Shown piece after piece: positions 48,962 through 61,040 of a stretch of DNA of 64,000 nucleotides. A program made the translations under genes and the position numbers. How positions within the stretch are numbered: position 1 is the first letter of the stretch; each line of letters begins with the position of its first letter. Origin of the DNA: Phorcus lineatus (lineage: Eukaryota; Mollusca; Gastropoda; Trochida; Trochidae); assembly GCA_921293015.1 (NCBI GenBank), contig OV121092.1, positions 32,185,764 to 32,249,763 on the forward strand. The letters run 5' to 3'. The notes under the pieces are model-generated. The model worked only from the letters and a program-made list of their open reading frames with translations, was not told where the DNA came from and ran no database searches.

Positions 48962-49138
48962 GTGAGTGAGTGAGATATTGTTTAACGCCGCTTGGGCAAT
49001 ATTTCAGCCATTAGCGGCGTGAGATTTAATGAAATGAAATTGATTGCAAAAGCAAAAACATGATACAGCACGAAGGCTGTAAAAAGATCAGCAAAATGAC
49101 AGAGTTGGTTAAAAGCTGATATACTATGTATAAATTTT

Positions 49139-52100
49139 TTACAACTTATCAAATAGATTGATTTCCTTTAGATAGGATAAAATACGGTGTTCACCGATTT
49201 GATTAAAAAGTTGTGAAATTGAAACATTTGTGTAAAATGTTTCCCTTACTTGTGCAGTGTCCCAGCATTCGCACAGGATGTGCTTAACTGTGAGTGGACA
49301 CTGACAGGGAATACACACAGGAGGGTCTTCCCCCTTTAAAAGATATGAATGAGTGAGATGTGTGTGACCTATGCGACATCGTCGCAAAACACATGCTTCC
49401 CGACGGGTAAAAGAAGATAGAGATTTATAACCTAAATGAGGTTGTATTGCATGAAGTTTATTGTGTTGTTGTTGGTCAGTTGTGGGACCGCCAACACTGT
49501 TTGATGTAAGATTTGATAGCAGGTTTGGAATCTGTATACGGAACTTTAGTTTGAGATACATGTTTGAGGTTGAGAGCTGACTTAGCTGCTGAATCAGCTT
49601 TATTGTTGCCTCTTATACCCATATGGCCAGGAAGCCAGCAAAAAACGATGTTGCATTCGAGAAATGTATTGTGAATGGTTAAAATATCCCTAATAATGGG
49701 GTGATCACTTTTACAATTTTTGACTGCCTGTAAGCAAGATAGAGAGTCTGAAAATATTATGTAGTTGTTAGGAGATGAATTTTTTATATGCTGAATGGCC
49801 TTGAGGATGGCCTTTGCTTCTGCAGTGAAGATGCTGTTTCCATCATGTAGTCTTGAAGCATAGGTTGTTGAAGGTGTAACAGTTGCTGCTGCAACTGTCA
49901 TGCCATCCTTAGAACCATCAGTATAAACTGGTTTGTAGTCAGAATAAAAATCTCTGAGTTCGTTGAAAGCCTGCTGGAATATTAGCTGATTGGTGTCAGA
50001 TTTTTTATGAGCGGTTAGGCTGAGATCAACACGAGGCTTGACCAACTGCCATGATGGAGTGGCCAGTAAACCGTGTTCTGCAATAGTTGAGAGGTCGATA
50101 TCCGAATCTTCAACATGTTGTTGAATACGGATACCGAGAGGTTGAATTGCTTTTGGTTTAAAAGAATACAACTGCTGGTATTCAGGATTAAATACGCAGT
50201 TGTAAGCTGGATTTGAAGGGTTGGATTTGAGCTTAGTTACATATTGAAGTGCTAACTTAATGCGCCGATCTGCAAGAGATGGCTCATCAGCCTCAACGTA
50301 AAGGCTTTCAACGGGAGATGTTCTGAAGGCCCCAAGACAAAGTCTGAGACCCTGGTGGTGGATTGTATCTAACATTTTGATATATGAGGGACGGGCAGAT
50401 CCATAGATTATTGATCCATAGTCCAGTTTTGAGCGGATGAGTGATCGATAGAGATGTAGAAGGGTTTCTTCATCTCCACCCCATTTAGCATTTGAGACGA
50501 CCTTTAAAAGGTCTAATGCTTTTAAACATTTAGCTTTAAGTGCTTTTATATGTGGGATAAAAGAGAGTTTATTGTCAAAGAGGATGCCAAGAAATTTGGC
50601 CTCTGGAACGACCTTAATTGGAGTTTTATCTAGAAAAAGTTCTGGATCTTTGTGCAATTTTCACATATTGCAGAAATGCTTTTGAAAATTTAAAGCCATT
50701 TTCCAATGACCATTTATGAATTTTATTGAGACAGAGTTGTAATTGTCGTTCGATTGATGGCATATTGTTGCCCCGACAAGAAACGCCAAAGTCATCCACA
50801 AAAAGTGAACCATCAGTATGATTACTTAAAACTTTAGCCAAGCTATTTATTTTAATGCTAAATAGAGTGACTGATAAAATGCTTCCTTGTGGGACACCCA
50901 TTTCTTGGTCAAAGAAATCAGATAAGGTAGAGCCCACACGGACCTTAAATTGAGGATCATATAAAAAGTTGGATATAAATTCAGGTATACGACCTCGCAT
51001 GCCAAATTCGTGTAAATCTTTCAGGATGCCATTCTTCCATGTTGTATCATATGCTTTTTCCAAATCGAAAAAAATAGATACTGCATGTTGTTTGTTCATA
51101 AATGCATCCCGAATAAAAGTTTCTAAACGTACAAGATGATCAGTGGTACTTCGTTGTTTTCGGAAATCACATTGAATGTCAGTGAGTAATTTGTTGGTTT
51201 CCAAGTACCAAACAAGAGGATCGTTGATCATCCGTTCCATAGTTTTGCATACGCAACTGGTCAAGGCTATGGGACGATAATTTGAGGGGTCTGTATGATC
51301 CTTTCCGGGTTTTGGAATAGGCACAATAGTAGCATTGTGCCAACAAGATGGAAACTTACCAGTTTCCCAAATATTATTATATAGAGCTAGTAAAACTTAG
51401 AGGCAAGGTTCTGGAATATGTTTTAAGAGCTGATAATGGATATCATCAGAACCAGAATCTGTATCATGTGCTTTAGCAAGTGCTGTTTTAAGTTCTGTAA
51501 TGGAGAAATGTTCATTATAGTCTTCTCCATTATCAGATTTGAAATTTATTGGATGTTTTTCCTGAACCTTTAGATATTTTTGAAATGCTGGTACGTAATT
51601 TGCAGATGAGGAATTTTTAGAAATGGTTTCGGCCAACTTATTTGCAATATCGGTTTCAGATGTAAGAAGGTCACCATTGATCTTAAGGTGTTTAATGGTA
51701 GTTTTAGAACCTTTGCCTTTAATTCTACTAATCATATTCCAGACTTTGCTTATAGGTGTTCTGGAATTAATTTTGGAGACATAGCCTCTCCAAGATTTGC
51801 GCTTTTGTTGATTTACAGTACGGCGAGCTAAAGCTATTGCCTTTTGGCAATTGTCAAGGTTATCTCGAGTTGGTCGTTTATAGAGCTTTTGCTCAGCCTT
51901 TTTACGGGCCTTAATGGCTTCATCACAAGTATCATTAAACCATGGCTTGTGAATGCGTGGATTAGCCGAGGTTTTAGGAATAGTTTCATTTGCAATATTA
52001 ATGAGACCTTTGGAAAAGGCCTCGACCGGATCAGCTGAATTTATAAATCTATATGATAGATGTTCGCGGCAAAGGGCTGAAAATCGGCCCCAGTCAGCTT

Positions 52101-52827
52101 TAGTAAATTTCCAACGAGGGTTGTGACCCTCAGGGGCGGGTGAAGAGTGTTCTAATACAATGGGGAAGTGATCACTTCCACATGTGTCCTCATGGACAGA
52201 CCATGATAAGTCATCCAAGAGCGATGGATCAGTAACTGTTAAATCTATTGCTGAGTATGAACCTGTAGCAGGGTGCAAATAGGTATTTAAACCATCATTA
52301 AAAAGACATAAATCATTTTGCACAAGAAAACTTTCAAGTCTCTTCCCTCTGAAATCAAGGGAGTTCCCACCCCAGAGTGGATTATGACTATTAAAGTCAC
52401 CAAGAATGATAAAGGGCTTAGGTAGTTGACTTATTAGTTGGTCAAGATCTTTGATATTAAGATCTTGAGATGGTGGAATGTTTAAAGAACAGAGGGTTAC
52501 AGTTTTGAATAATGATAAACTGACAGCAACAGCTTGTAAGGGAGTTGTAATGGAAATTTCTCTGTGAATAATTCCATCACGCACCAAAATTGATGCACCT
52601 CCTTTCGCCCTATCAGCAGGGGGAGGGATGGAATTGTAGATGGTGAATGATCTCATCGAGACCGTATCTGTGTCTTTAAGATTTGTTTCTTGAAGACAAA
52701 TTGCTTGAGGATTGTACTTTTGTGCTAATAAGCCCAATTCATTATAGTTGACTTTAAAACCTCGACAATTCCACTGAAGGATTGCCATTGACGTAAGTAA
52801 TAGGTGGTAAATTGTGATGAGCCTCAT
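49139..52827 (-). pseudogene. LINE ORF2: endonuclease, reverse transcriptase, RNase H
   Basis: The likely start is the ATG at 52788 (MAILQWNCRG). The endonuclease shows QWNCRG, CLQETN, GGASILVRD, LGDFNSHNPLWG, AIDLTVTDP and SDHFPIVL, so the AP-endonuclease active-site residues look intact. The reverse transcriptase has PIPKPGKDHTDPSNYRPIAL, FFDLEKAYDTTW, GVPQGSILS and FVDDFGVSC (FxDD catalytic pair kept). RNase H has YTDGSKDG, AEAKAILKA, IFSDSLSCL and WLPGHMGIRGNNKAD. A terminal CRIGHTHLTHSYL ... CPLTVKHILCECW motif is typical of the group. Lesions: TAA at 51397-51399 in an otherwise continuing frame, a frameshift/indel near 50626-50690, and a frameshift near 49476-49500. ORF2 nicks target DNA and copies the LINE RNA into it. 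Confidence 0.92.
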
Positions 52828-53016
52828 GGTGGTGGTTTAACTGGAGAAAGTCAACGATCCATCGACCGCGACCTCTGGCCCTTATTGGGCGAATGGGCAG
52901 ATTGCCCCAAGTCTGATGTGTCCATGAGGACATCGTCAGATTCGAGGTCCAAACATTTAAACTTGTTGTGGACCTCTACCACATTCCGCTGGCCTTTGGG
53001 AACGCGGTCAGATGTT

Positions 53017-54119
53017 TTAGTTTTTTGTTGACTTTTTTTTTAGAGTTTGATTGAGCGTTGGAATTTGTTTTGTAGTGTTGGTGTTTGCTGATGATGTTTT
53101 CGTTCCTGTCGCTTTGACAGGATTTGTAATGGATAGAAGAGGGAATGTTTTGGTACCTATTGTTGATGATGTGGAGCTGCGTAATATGACCTCTGTAGGT
53201 TGTTCAGACAGCCATTGAATGTTGGTGTCCCAAGGACAAGGCGTTTTGCTTCTGGGAAGGAGATGTTGTTGGTAAACTTGAGTTTGAGGATTTCGGATTC
53301 CTGCTGCCACTTAGGACAATCCTTGGAGGAAGCCATGTGTCCGGCAGAACAGTTAGCACACTTCGGCGACGCCTTGCAGTCTCCAGGGTGGTCGTCATCC
53401 TCGGGCTTTGCACACCGAGGACAGACACGCTCGTCAGCTCTGCAGGAGTTGCTTCCATGGCCAAACTTCTGGCAATAGTAGCAGCGGGGAGGCTTTGGGA
53501 TGTATAGTTCGGTTTTTAGTTTGTAGTAACCTGCATTTATAACTTTAGGAGCCTGTGGTAGAGAGAAAGTTAGAAGGTATGTGTGCGTTTTGAAAATTTT
53601 CCCTTCCTTCCTTATAGTGAAGCGCTTGACAGCTGTCACTGCCTGATCCTTGAGGTGGTACAGGAGCTCTTCTTCTGAAGAGTCTTCCAGACAACGCTCC
53701 CTGTCTCGGATGATTGTTTTGCTGCTGTTAAGAGAATTATGAGGAGAAACTTTTACTGGAGTATTAACTATTGTTTTGAGAGTGAGCAAAGATGATGATT
53801 GTTGTTTAGAGCCACATTCAACAAGAAGGAACCCATTCCTTATCTTCTTGACGTTCTTCACATCACCAGCAAGACCTTGGATAGTCTTGGCAGTTGCAAA
53901 GGGGTTCAACCAAAGCGGTTCGCCGTCTGTTGATGAGATTACCAAGAACCTTGGCCAACTGTTAGAAGTTGTAGATGTTGATGGAAATGCAGATTTTGTT
54001 TTTGAAGTTGATGGTGTTATTTTAGACTTTGAAAATAAAGTTGATGGAGTTATCTCTTCCTCGGAAGAGGGACTCTCATCTGTTGAAATCGTTCGCTTTT
54101 TTTTATCCTTTCGACCCAT
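53017..54119 (-). pseudogene. LINE ORF1: gag-like RNA-binding protein with CCHC knuckles
   Basis: A 320-codon frame starts with ATG at 54119 (MGRKDKKKRT) and stops at 53157. Basic/Ser-rich N-terminus (1-55), an RRM-like region (about 56-200), then three Cys/His knuckles (about 213-267: CYYCQKFGHGSNSC, CPRCAKPEDDDHPGDC, CANCSAGHMASSKDC). A Ser/Thr-rich tail continues in another frame from about 53215 to a stop at 53017, so a frameshift near 53205-53225 probably truncated the protein. This order is typical of ORF1 of I/Jockey-group LINEs, which coats the RNA and helps form the retrotransposition particle. Confidence 0.82.
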
Positions 54120-54733
54120 TTTGGGGGGATAATAGATTCATCACCCTGGGTCCCCACCCACCACGGAGCTCCAACAAGGGCGCTGCTACATGCCAGCGGG
54201 ACTCCAGCTAGCAGCACCGGGGATACCAGGGTGATGTACTCCCACTAAGAGTTGCCAATTCTTAACAGGATTGACCTATTAGCCACCGCTATCTTGGAAG
54301 CAAAGTGTAAATGTCTGTAAGAGAGCAGACACAAGAGCAAGAAATGCAGATGAATACAAAGAGAAGGATAGGAAAGGAAAGATGTGAGAAATGGAGAAGA
54401 GAGATGTAGAAGAGGGATAGAAAAGAGTTGAGCTTAGCAAAGATGATATGAAAAAGCAGAGGGATAGAGAAGAACTAAGCAACCAAGTGCTTGGCATGAC
54501 CAGCCGATTGACCAAACCGGGCCCATCTGGTCTCCTGTCTAGATGAAGTCGGGGCCGAAGTGGTGTATTGGTCAGTGTAAGCTATTCAGCTACTCCTCCC
54601 TCAACCACCAGGCATCCTTCCTCCAACGACACAGGTCGCAGTCCACGGCAAACAGACCGCCCCATTTTAGTCGCCTCTTACGACAGGCATGGAGATGCCG
54701 AGGCCCTATTCTAACCCGGGAGCCCCACGGGGG

Positions 54734-54744
54734 TCATTTTAAGA
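54734..54744. repeat. Target-site duplication of the LINE (right)
   Basis: Exact copy of 48951-48961, directly outside the LINE 5' end. Confidence 0.9.
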
Positions 54745-54819
54745 CGAATAACGCAAAACTGTTAATCAAAACGGAAAAACACATTTTTTAAAACTACTAG
54801 ATACTAGCAAAAAAGGTAG

Positions 54820-57800
54820 GATACAAACGGGCAATGCACTTAAAATATGGTCATAGCTATATTGTAACGAGACCAACAATATAGAAAGAGTAAATCATTT
54901 CTTCTACAAAATGGTTAACCACTCAAAACTTTTACATAATAAGAAATGAATAGATATTTTGAAAAGTAAAACACATGAATATGAGAGTTATATCAAAAAG
55001 TAAGAGACCGGGAAGAAATGCGCCGCTTTTTTGGGGGGTTATGAAATAAGAATCGATAATGACATTATAACAAAACATGATGGTAACCTTTTGGTGTAAT
55101 TTACTTTTTAAATGTACAAATGTATTCGGGATGACATTTGTCACTTTCAAAGGGTTTGAAATTAACAATAAACAGTCTGTGCTGAATAAATTTGTTTGAA
55201 ATACATTTATTTATGATGATTGTATTAATCAAATTGTAGCCAGATTGTTGGATACACTTTCAGGATAATGTTAATGTTTTGAATAATGTTAATGTTTTGA
55301 ATAATGTTAATATTAATATTCATTTTGAATTAAGCTGATATGATGTAAGAATAATTTTCAAGGATTTCTCCCGATTTAGTTTTGTTAAATAAGCGCTCCC
55401 TTTTTTAGCGCCATATTGTCTTTTTCCGTGAAGAGTTTAGAGTTCGAAAGCGCACTGAAGAAGGAGAATTTCGGGATTATTATGAATCACACTTATGTTA
55501 ATTGCTGGGAGACATATTCTTCAGGTATTTTATAATTTGTAGAATTCGAATATAAGGATTAATTTTCTTGTCATAACATAGTTGTAACGATATTTTAAAT
55601 TTTAATGTGAGCAATGTGTAAAAGTTGGAAGAGTCCATTAATCATAATATAGGTATTGTTTGAAATAGGTATCAGACGTATGTGTTTATGACATTATCAT
55701 TTTATATCTTTATAAATGAGTAGGCATTTTGTTTAATTTCGTAAAAGGGGAAAATATTTGTAAATTATCAAAATTTGTTCGCTCTGTTTTGACAACCTGG
55801 AATCTTGGAATTGAGAGTCGGCGATGCACCATTTCAGAGAATTAGCGAGTGACAGCAGTGTTTGTGTATGAGTGTTTAAGGGTTTATATTTAGTAAAGAT
55901 TGTAGTTAAAGTAAATATTATTCATTGTTTGTAGATATTCAGAGTATAATAAATAGGATTTAGAGTTTACAGTATAGATTTATCATTATATTGTTCATAG
56001 ATTCAGAGAGAGAAACTGTACTTACTTCAAAAGGAATACGAGTGCTTCATTTTATTAAGACCTTCTGTTAGAGACATAAATATTTTGAACTATGGAGAGA
56101 TTTAATATTTCAAAAGTGTATAAGAGATAAGAAAGAGATTTTGTATACTTATGAGAGTTTATTATTGTTTCAGAACTCCATAATCCACAAATAAATGGTG
56201 TTGGAAGACTCCCACAATGAATATGTTCTTGCTCTTTTTCTAACATTGAGAATATCATTCACAAGAAAAAAAACCCAGAAGTCGTTGGATGCCATAATGC
56301 ACAGTAGATATCCCTTTTTCCCCAAGGTCTGATGACACCTCGTTTACAAGCTTTAACCAGTTTAATGCGGACATTGCAGACAAATCACATCATCGGGTTG
56401 ACAAGTCAAGACGTTGGCGATTATATACAATCAATTGGTAATATGTCTTCTTTCTGACACCGAAACTCTTTGCCAAAGTGTTGTCTTTGGATAATCAAAG
56501 TAACATCAGTAACTATGCCACGAATATCAAGCCGATCCAGTTGAACGAGGCTTTTGGCTTGATAGAGATCAGGGTATAGGAAGGAGCGTGGGCGGATTCA
56601 TATACGCTGATGTAGCAGGACGAAAGTATTGCAAACAACCAGGTTTTCAGTCAGTAACAGTGTATCCAAGCCAGCTGTAACATAAGGTCTTAATCATGAC
56701 ATATTACCAAATAGGTTTGAAATCAAAAGTAACTCTTTTATTACCAGAATATACACACTGAATATTGTTTCCATACATGTATACAAATGTAGTTAAGATA
56801 GTCGTGAGACAAACATATTGCCCTAAAACTTCCAACGAATATGAAACAAATGAATACAAACAAAATTAACATACGTTGGCTAACGAAACCTCCCTAAAAC
56901 TTATCTTTTTGTTGTAAAATGTGCATCAATTGATTCCCCATTCTTTTTATGAGTGTCTTTAGCTTTTCATTTGTAAATTCATGGCAGAGGCGCAGGACAG
57001 AGGATAATGAAGATGGAAAGTCTTTGTTTGCTGCGTGAAACACGCCCATATAAAAAAATAGTTGAGCATTAATGCTCACAAAGGAAATGTCAAATACAAG
57101 GGTCATTGTATTTTCCTGAAATTCTTCTAATTTAGATATATTTTATTGCCTAACAAGTCCATATGGACATACAAAACAGTGTGAAAGTTTGTGACAATAA
57201 CAGAGTGCGTTACGTAAAGTTTCATCTGTATGTTTTGATTGCATTTTGATTTGAAGCTGTTATGTGACAAAATTTACCTTATTTATAATACTTGGCCGAA
57301 ACAAAAAAAACAAAATCCAATTTGACATGGACAGAACCTTAAGCATGATAATCGATTCAACACTAGACGCATAATAATAATAATAATAATTGCGCAATCA
57401 ACTGTCAGACAATGTCTGTGATGGCGTTCTTTGGTTCATCCGGTTCAAAAGAGGACATGTCAATATATAGGACAAGTTTGCAGAAAGTATTGGTTATTAC
57501 CTTGACCTTATGCTCAGACTTGTTGTTTATTTTGATTTCAGATCCTCAAGGATACAATTGATGGTATTCTGGCCTCAGTGCTATGCCGAAGAAGTCAAAT
57601 AAGAGATAAAATTATGTCAATGCCAAATTCGTAGCATCTACATTTGCTAAGTCATTCAATTCATTTACATTCTTAAATTTGTCTTCTATTAACAACGATA
57701 CTTTATGCAGTTATGATGTGATTCCATAAACAGATACGACCGAAGCCATTGATGTGATTGTAAAAGTAATTTAAGAAAAACATCATGTTAAGAAATATAT

Positions 57801-58095
57801 TAAAAGCTGACATAAGGATTTGTAGATGACATGCAATAACAATGCAATAGCAGACCAAAATCTGTTTATGACTCGTTATGTGTGAGTATATATTTACTTC
57901 AAAATGGCCTCGGGCTAGGAATTTCTCTTAAGGAAAAAACTTTATCAAAAACGAATTTACCATGAAAAGAACTTCCTTCCAGACTTCACTTTCACAGTGT
58001 AATTCTACAGTTTTTAAACTACTTTATTTCAAACCGTAGGAACACAATTTCCTGGCCTCCTGTCACATGTAATTGATTTGAAAATGGAATGAAGA
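54820..58095. repeat. Right set of colinear duplicated blocks
   Basis: Blocks at 54820-55230 and 57325-58095 match 35535-36200 and 37380-38190. The segment between (55.3-57.3 kb) has no clear counterpart, apart from 56290-56400 (like 33130-33220, same orientation) and 56540-56620 (like 33510-33560, inverted). Tandem GTTAATGTTTTGAATAAT lies at about 55270-55320 (18-base unit, about three copies). Confidence 0.55.
56894..57106 (-). CDS. Possible coding exon, unrecognised
   Basis: A 70-codon minus-strand frame ends in an amphipathic, charged segment (RLCHEFTNEKLKTLIKRM ... LMHILQQKDKF). Its composition is more protein-like than surrounding frames, and it lies in the part of the right-hand region with no counterpart in the left set. 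I do not recognise a family. It could be a terminal exon or a transposon fragment. Confidence 0.22.
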   Translation of the reverse strand: MTLVFDISFVSINAQLFFYMGVFHAANKDFPSSLSSVLRLCHEFTNEKLKTLIKRMGNQLMHILQQKDKF

Positions 58096-58640
58096 TCACA
58101 AAACGACTTTTCTTGCTGCTTGACAAACGTTTTATAACCACCGTATACATTTTAATGTGAAAAATGCCTCTGCCTAAAGCTTCAAGAAAAAAGTATGCAA
58201 TTTTTTTCTAATTGAAATGTCCTAGTTTCATTAGGTTTGTTTCATTTCACTTTCAAACAAAAGATGTTTTCTTGAAATGTAGTGAAATTTAGAATTAATT
58301 AGTTGTTGACTCCTTTAAACTATTTAATATACTTTAACTGTGTGAGCTTGAAACATAGTATTTATCTAAAATGAGATAAAATAATTCAATTGAAACAAGG
58401 AAGGTTAAGTTGGTGATTTTGAAAGTGAGTTAAAAATATCCGCACTAGTGCTAAAATTTGATATAATCAAGGTCACTGTTTGACCATTTTCGTCATGAGC
58501 GTGTTTACCAAATCTGAAAGCAATTAGTGAAACATAAGACATTCTATTTGAAGTTAAAATCTGACACTTCTAAATGAAAAAGAAATCCTATTAGAAATCA
58601 TTGCCATGATCTTGTAATTTCATTATGCTCTGTGAAATGT
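58096..58640. other. Intergenic, nothing recognised
   Basis: AT-rich. Some further similarity to 38190-38420 may continue from the duplicated block but is weak by eye. Confidence 0.3.
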
Positions 58641-59835
58641 ATTCGTTCATACCTTACATTTGATTAAACATCTAATTAAAATTCAAAATAACAGTGTTAA
58701 ATTCTATATTTTAAAAGAAATAAATGCCATCTTTATTATCTCTTAGCCTGTTTTCAACTGGCATATTTAGCAATGCAATTATCTAGGTAATCCTGATAGT
58801 TGGTAATAAAGATGTTCATGGATAGATTTTAAATGGATGGAGATGACTGTGTCCAAAGGTCTCAGCATAAATGGCCTTTTTCTTTCCTTTTTTGTTGCCT
58901 TTTTCAGGTTTTACATACATGGGGACATACAGGGTAATTTATTAAAACATGTTATTCAATTTAAATACATATTCAAAATAAATACATTGTTTATTGTATA
59001 GGAGAGTTTTAACCGTCTGTTTATAATTTCTAAATAAAATATGCAAAATAGACCACGATTGCAGGAAATATGATTCCTAGTCTTGATTTATGCATAAATG
59101 GCTTGTATCTTAACGCTGTATATGATAAACATGAAGATCGATAATTAGTTTTTGAAATTCACGGCTGATCAATATTCCTTAGCCATGTGTCAGTTACTTG
59201 TCATGTTATGTATATTAGTTATAATTATATCAGCCTGAATGCTACCATCTTCTAATCCCGAATGCTTGTTATCCACAATGCAAAATGTGGGATGCATAAC
59301 TATAATAAAAAACAAATCATAATATTTTTAGTTTTTGTCACATGATTCTAAAGGGTCGAGATGACACGTCAAACATGAACGTTTTTGAGTAATTTCTATA
59401 CGGAAACTCGGTCGAAATGCATTATGATGACATATCACAAAGAGAGATCAAAACGTCATGAAATGTGATGCGGCTAACTGACAAGATTCACAGGATTCGA
59501 TTGAATCGTCATTAGCGGCCAACAGTCGTTTATTTACAGATTAGGATACTGATTGGCACTAAAACTATTTCGTTCATACCTTACATTTAATTGAATCGTT
59601 AATCAAATTTCAAAATTACAGTGTTAAATTCTAGATTTTAAAAGAAATAAATGACACCTTTATTATTGTAATGAACGGCGCTCTTAGCCTTTTTCCAACT
59701 GGCATATCTATCAACTCAATTCTCTAGATTATAAAGGGTCGATTCACAGGATTCCACTGAATGATCTTTGGTGAACTGTCCTTTATTTACAGATTAGAAT
59801 ACAGATTGGCACTTAAATTATTTAAATAATATCTC
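58641..59835. repeat. Degenerate long-period repeat (about 260 bp unit, dispersed copies)
   Basis: CGTTCATACCTTACATTT ... CAGTGTTAAATTCTA ... TTTTAAAAGAAATAAATG ... CAACTGGCATAT occurs at 58646-58790 and again at 59570-59730. TTCACAGGATTC ... TTTATTTACAGATTAG ... ACTGATTGGCACT occurs at 59486-59565 and 59744-59818. The two motifs alternate, so a unit of about 260 bases is present in two to three partial copies. Confidence 0.65.
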
Positions 59836-60184
59836 GATCCCGAATGATCTCTTTGTGACCATGACCTTTGACCAATCGAAGCAAACACCTTGCCAAATCT
59901 TAGTGCTTAACAAACAAGCAGGAGCCTCTTTTGCAATTTCGTAACTAGCAAACTTGAACTTGACTTTAAATGTGAGCAGGTCGAAACATGTCCCTTTCGG
60001 GTTTAGTGAAAAGTTATATATTTATATAGTTATATATAGAGTTCTTAAGACCTTAGTAAGACACAGGACAAAAGCTGATAGCAGCCCGATGTTTATCGTC
60101 CAATAATGACAACAATATAAAATTCAGAAAATTCTGAAACAAATTCGGCAGGTTAACCTTTAGTTTGGTAATGTTAACAACGAC

Positions 60185-60500
60185 CAGGAACGTCCGTCCC
60201 CTATCATTCCTTTAATTAAACACGAAGACATGAATGATAATGTCGATAGAGAATGAACCGTAATTATTGCCTAGGAAAAGAGACCAAACCATGTTTGCGA
60301 AAAACATCCTTATGTTTACCTAAACTGTGAGAGGCAAAGTTAAGCATGTAGTAACTTTGATAAATTGGACAACGCATCTTAAAGACTATCGAGACTTGGT
60401 AATCTTAATCTTGGGTCTTTTAACAACCACACGGTAAGAAAATCCACACCCCTTTCCTTCATTTAGCATGTAACTGTAAATGATGACGCCATTCAGGAAA
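60185..60500 (-). repeat. Inverted third copy of a duplicated block
   Basis: Reversed, this shows GCGTTGTCCAATTTATCAAA, AAGACCCAAGA and CATTATTCATG-type motifs, as in 34545-34930 and 48615-48920. The block is therefore a dispersed repeat, not only part of one segmental duplication. Confidence 0.55.
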
Positions 60501-60781
60501 TTTGATGTTAAATATGACCTTGGGCAATAGCAACATAGAAGAGGGAAGTTTCTAAATCTGTTTATCTAAAATCAGGACCTTTCCATAAAAGCTGAGGGAA
60601 ATTCAAAATTGTGATTTTATCATTTGAGAAATTTACTTAAATGCTAATCACTAAGTCACTTCTTGTTTTTACTACGAATCCCTTTTATCTAATAAAATAT
60701 AAAATATGTAATATAAAGGGGACATTATTTTATTATCCATACACATCTTCGGGCACACAAGACATGTTCTTCATGTTCAAA

Positions 60782-61040
60782 TAAAGGGTCACAGAGTATG
60801 TTATTGGAGTCAAATATAAAAAAAAGTGTCAAGTAATAATGTTAGATTATAGAGAAGTAGTGGTTGTTTCTGAAAAGAACAATTGGACAACAAAAAGGTT
60901 TGAGATGTAATTTGTGATCGAAAACCAGATAGTGGCGCGCGACTTAAAAGTAATTTTGGAAACTTATCTACAGCAGGAACAGATACAAACATTAACTGGT
61001 AGCGTTAATAAGGTCATTTATCTCATTCATGTAAAATGGA
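60782..61040. repeat. Dispersed repeat family R1, copy 2
   Basis: Same order of motifs as 9061-9333 (GTCACAGAGTATGTTATTGG, GTGGTTGTTTCTGAAAA, GTGATCGAAAACCAG, GGTCATTTA, CATGTAAAATGG). Function and class unknown. Confidence 0.6.

Larger units (their letters stand above)
48962..54733 (-). mobile_element. Full-length I/Nimb-like non-LTR retrotransposon (LINE), inactive
   Basis: Minus-strand order: GC-rich 5' end (CCCCGTGGGGCTCCCGGGTT at 54733), 5' UTR of about 0.6 kb, gag-like ORF1, ORF2 with AP-endonuclease, reverse transcriptase, RNase H and a C-terminal Cys/His segment, then a 3' UTR of about 180 bases. That UTR ends in GGCTGAAATATTGCCCAAGC, GGCGTTAAACA and CTCACTCACTCACTC. Length is 5772 bases with an 11-base target-site duplication. 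Having RNase H behind the polymerase, with a CCHC ORF1, places it in the I superclade (I/Nimb type). ORF2 has one nonsense codon and two frameshifts and ORF1 probably has one frameshift, so this copy is dead but relatively young. Confidence 0.92.

Noticed and set aside
52804..54211. Plus-strand open frames across the LINE
   Set aside because: Shadows of the minus-strand ORF1 and ORF2.
54279..54515. Ser/Leu/Phe-rich 78-codon frame (minus strand)
   Set aside because: It lies in the LINE 5' UTR, in purine-rich sequence; composition explains it.
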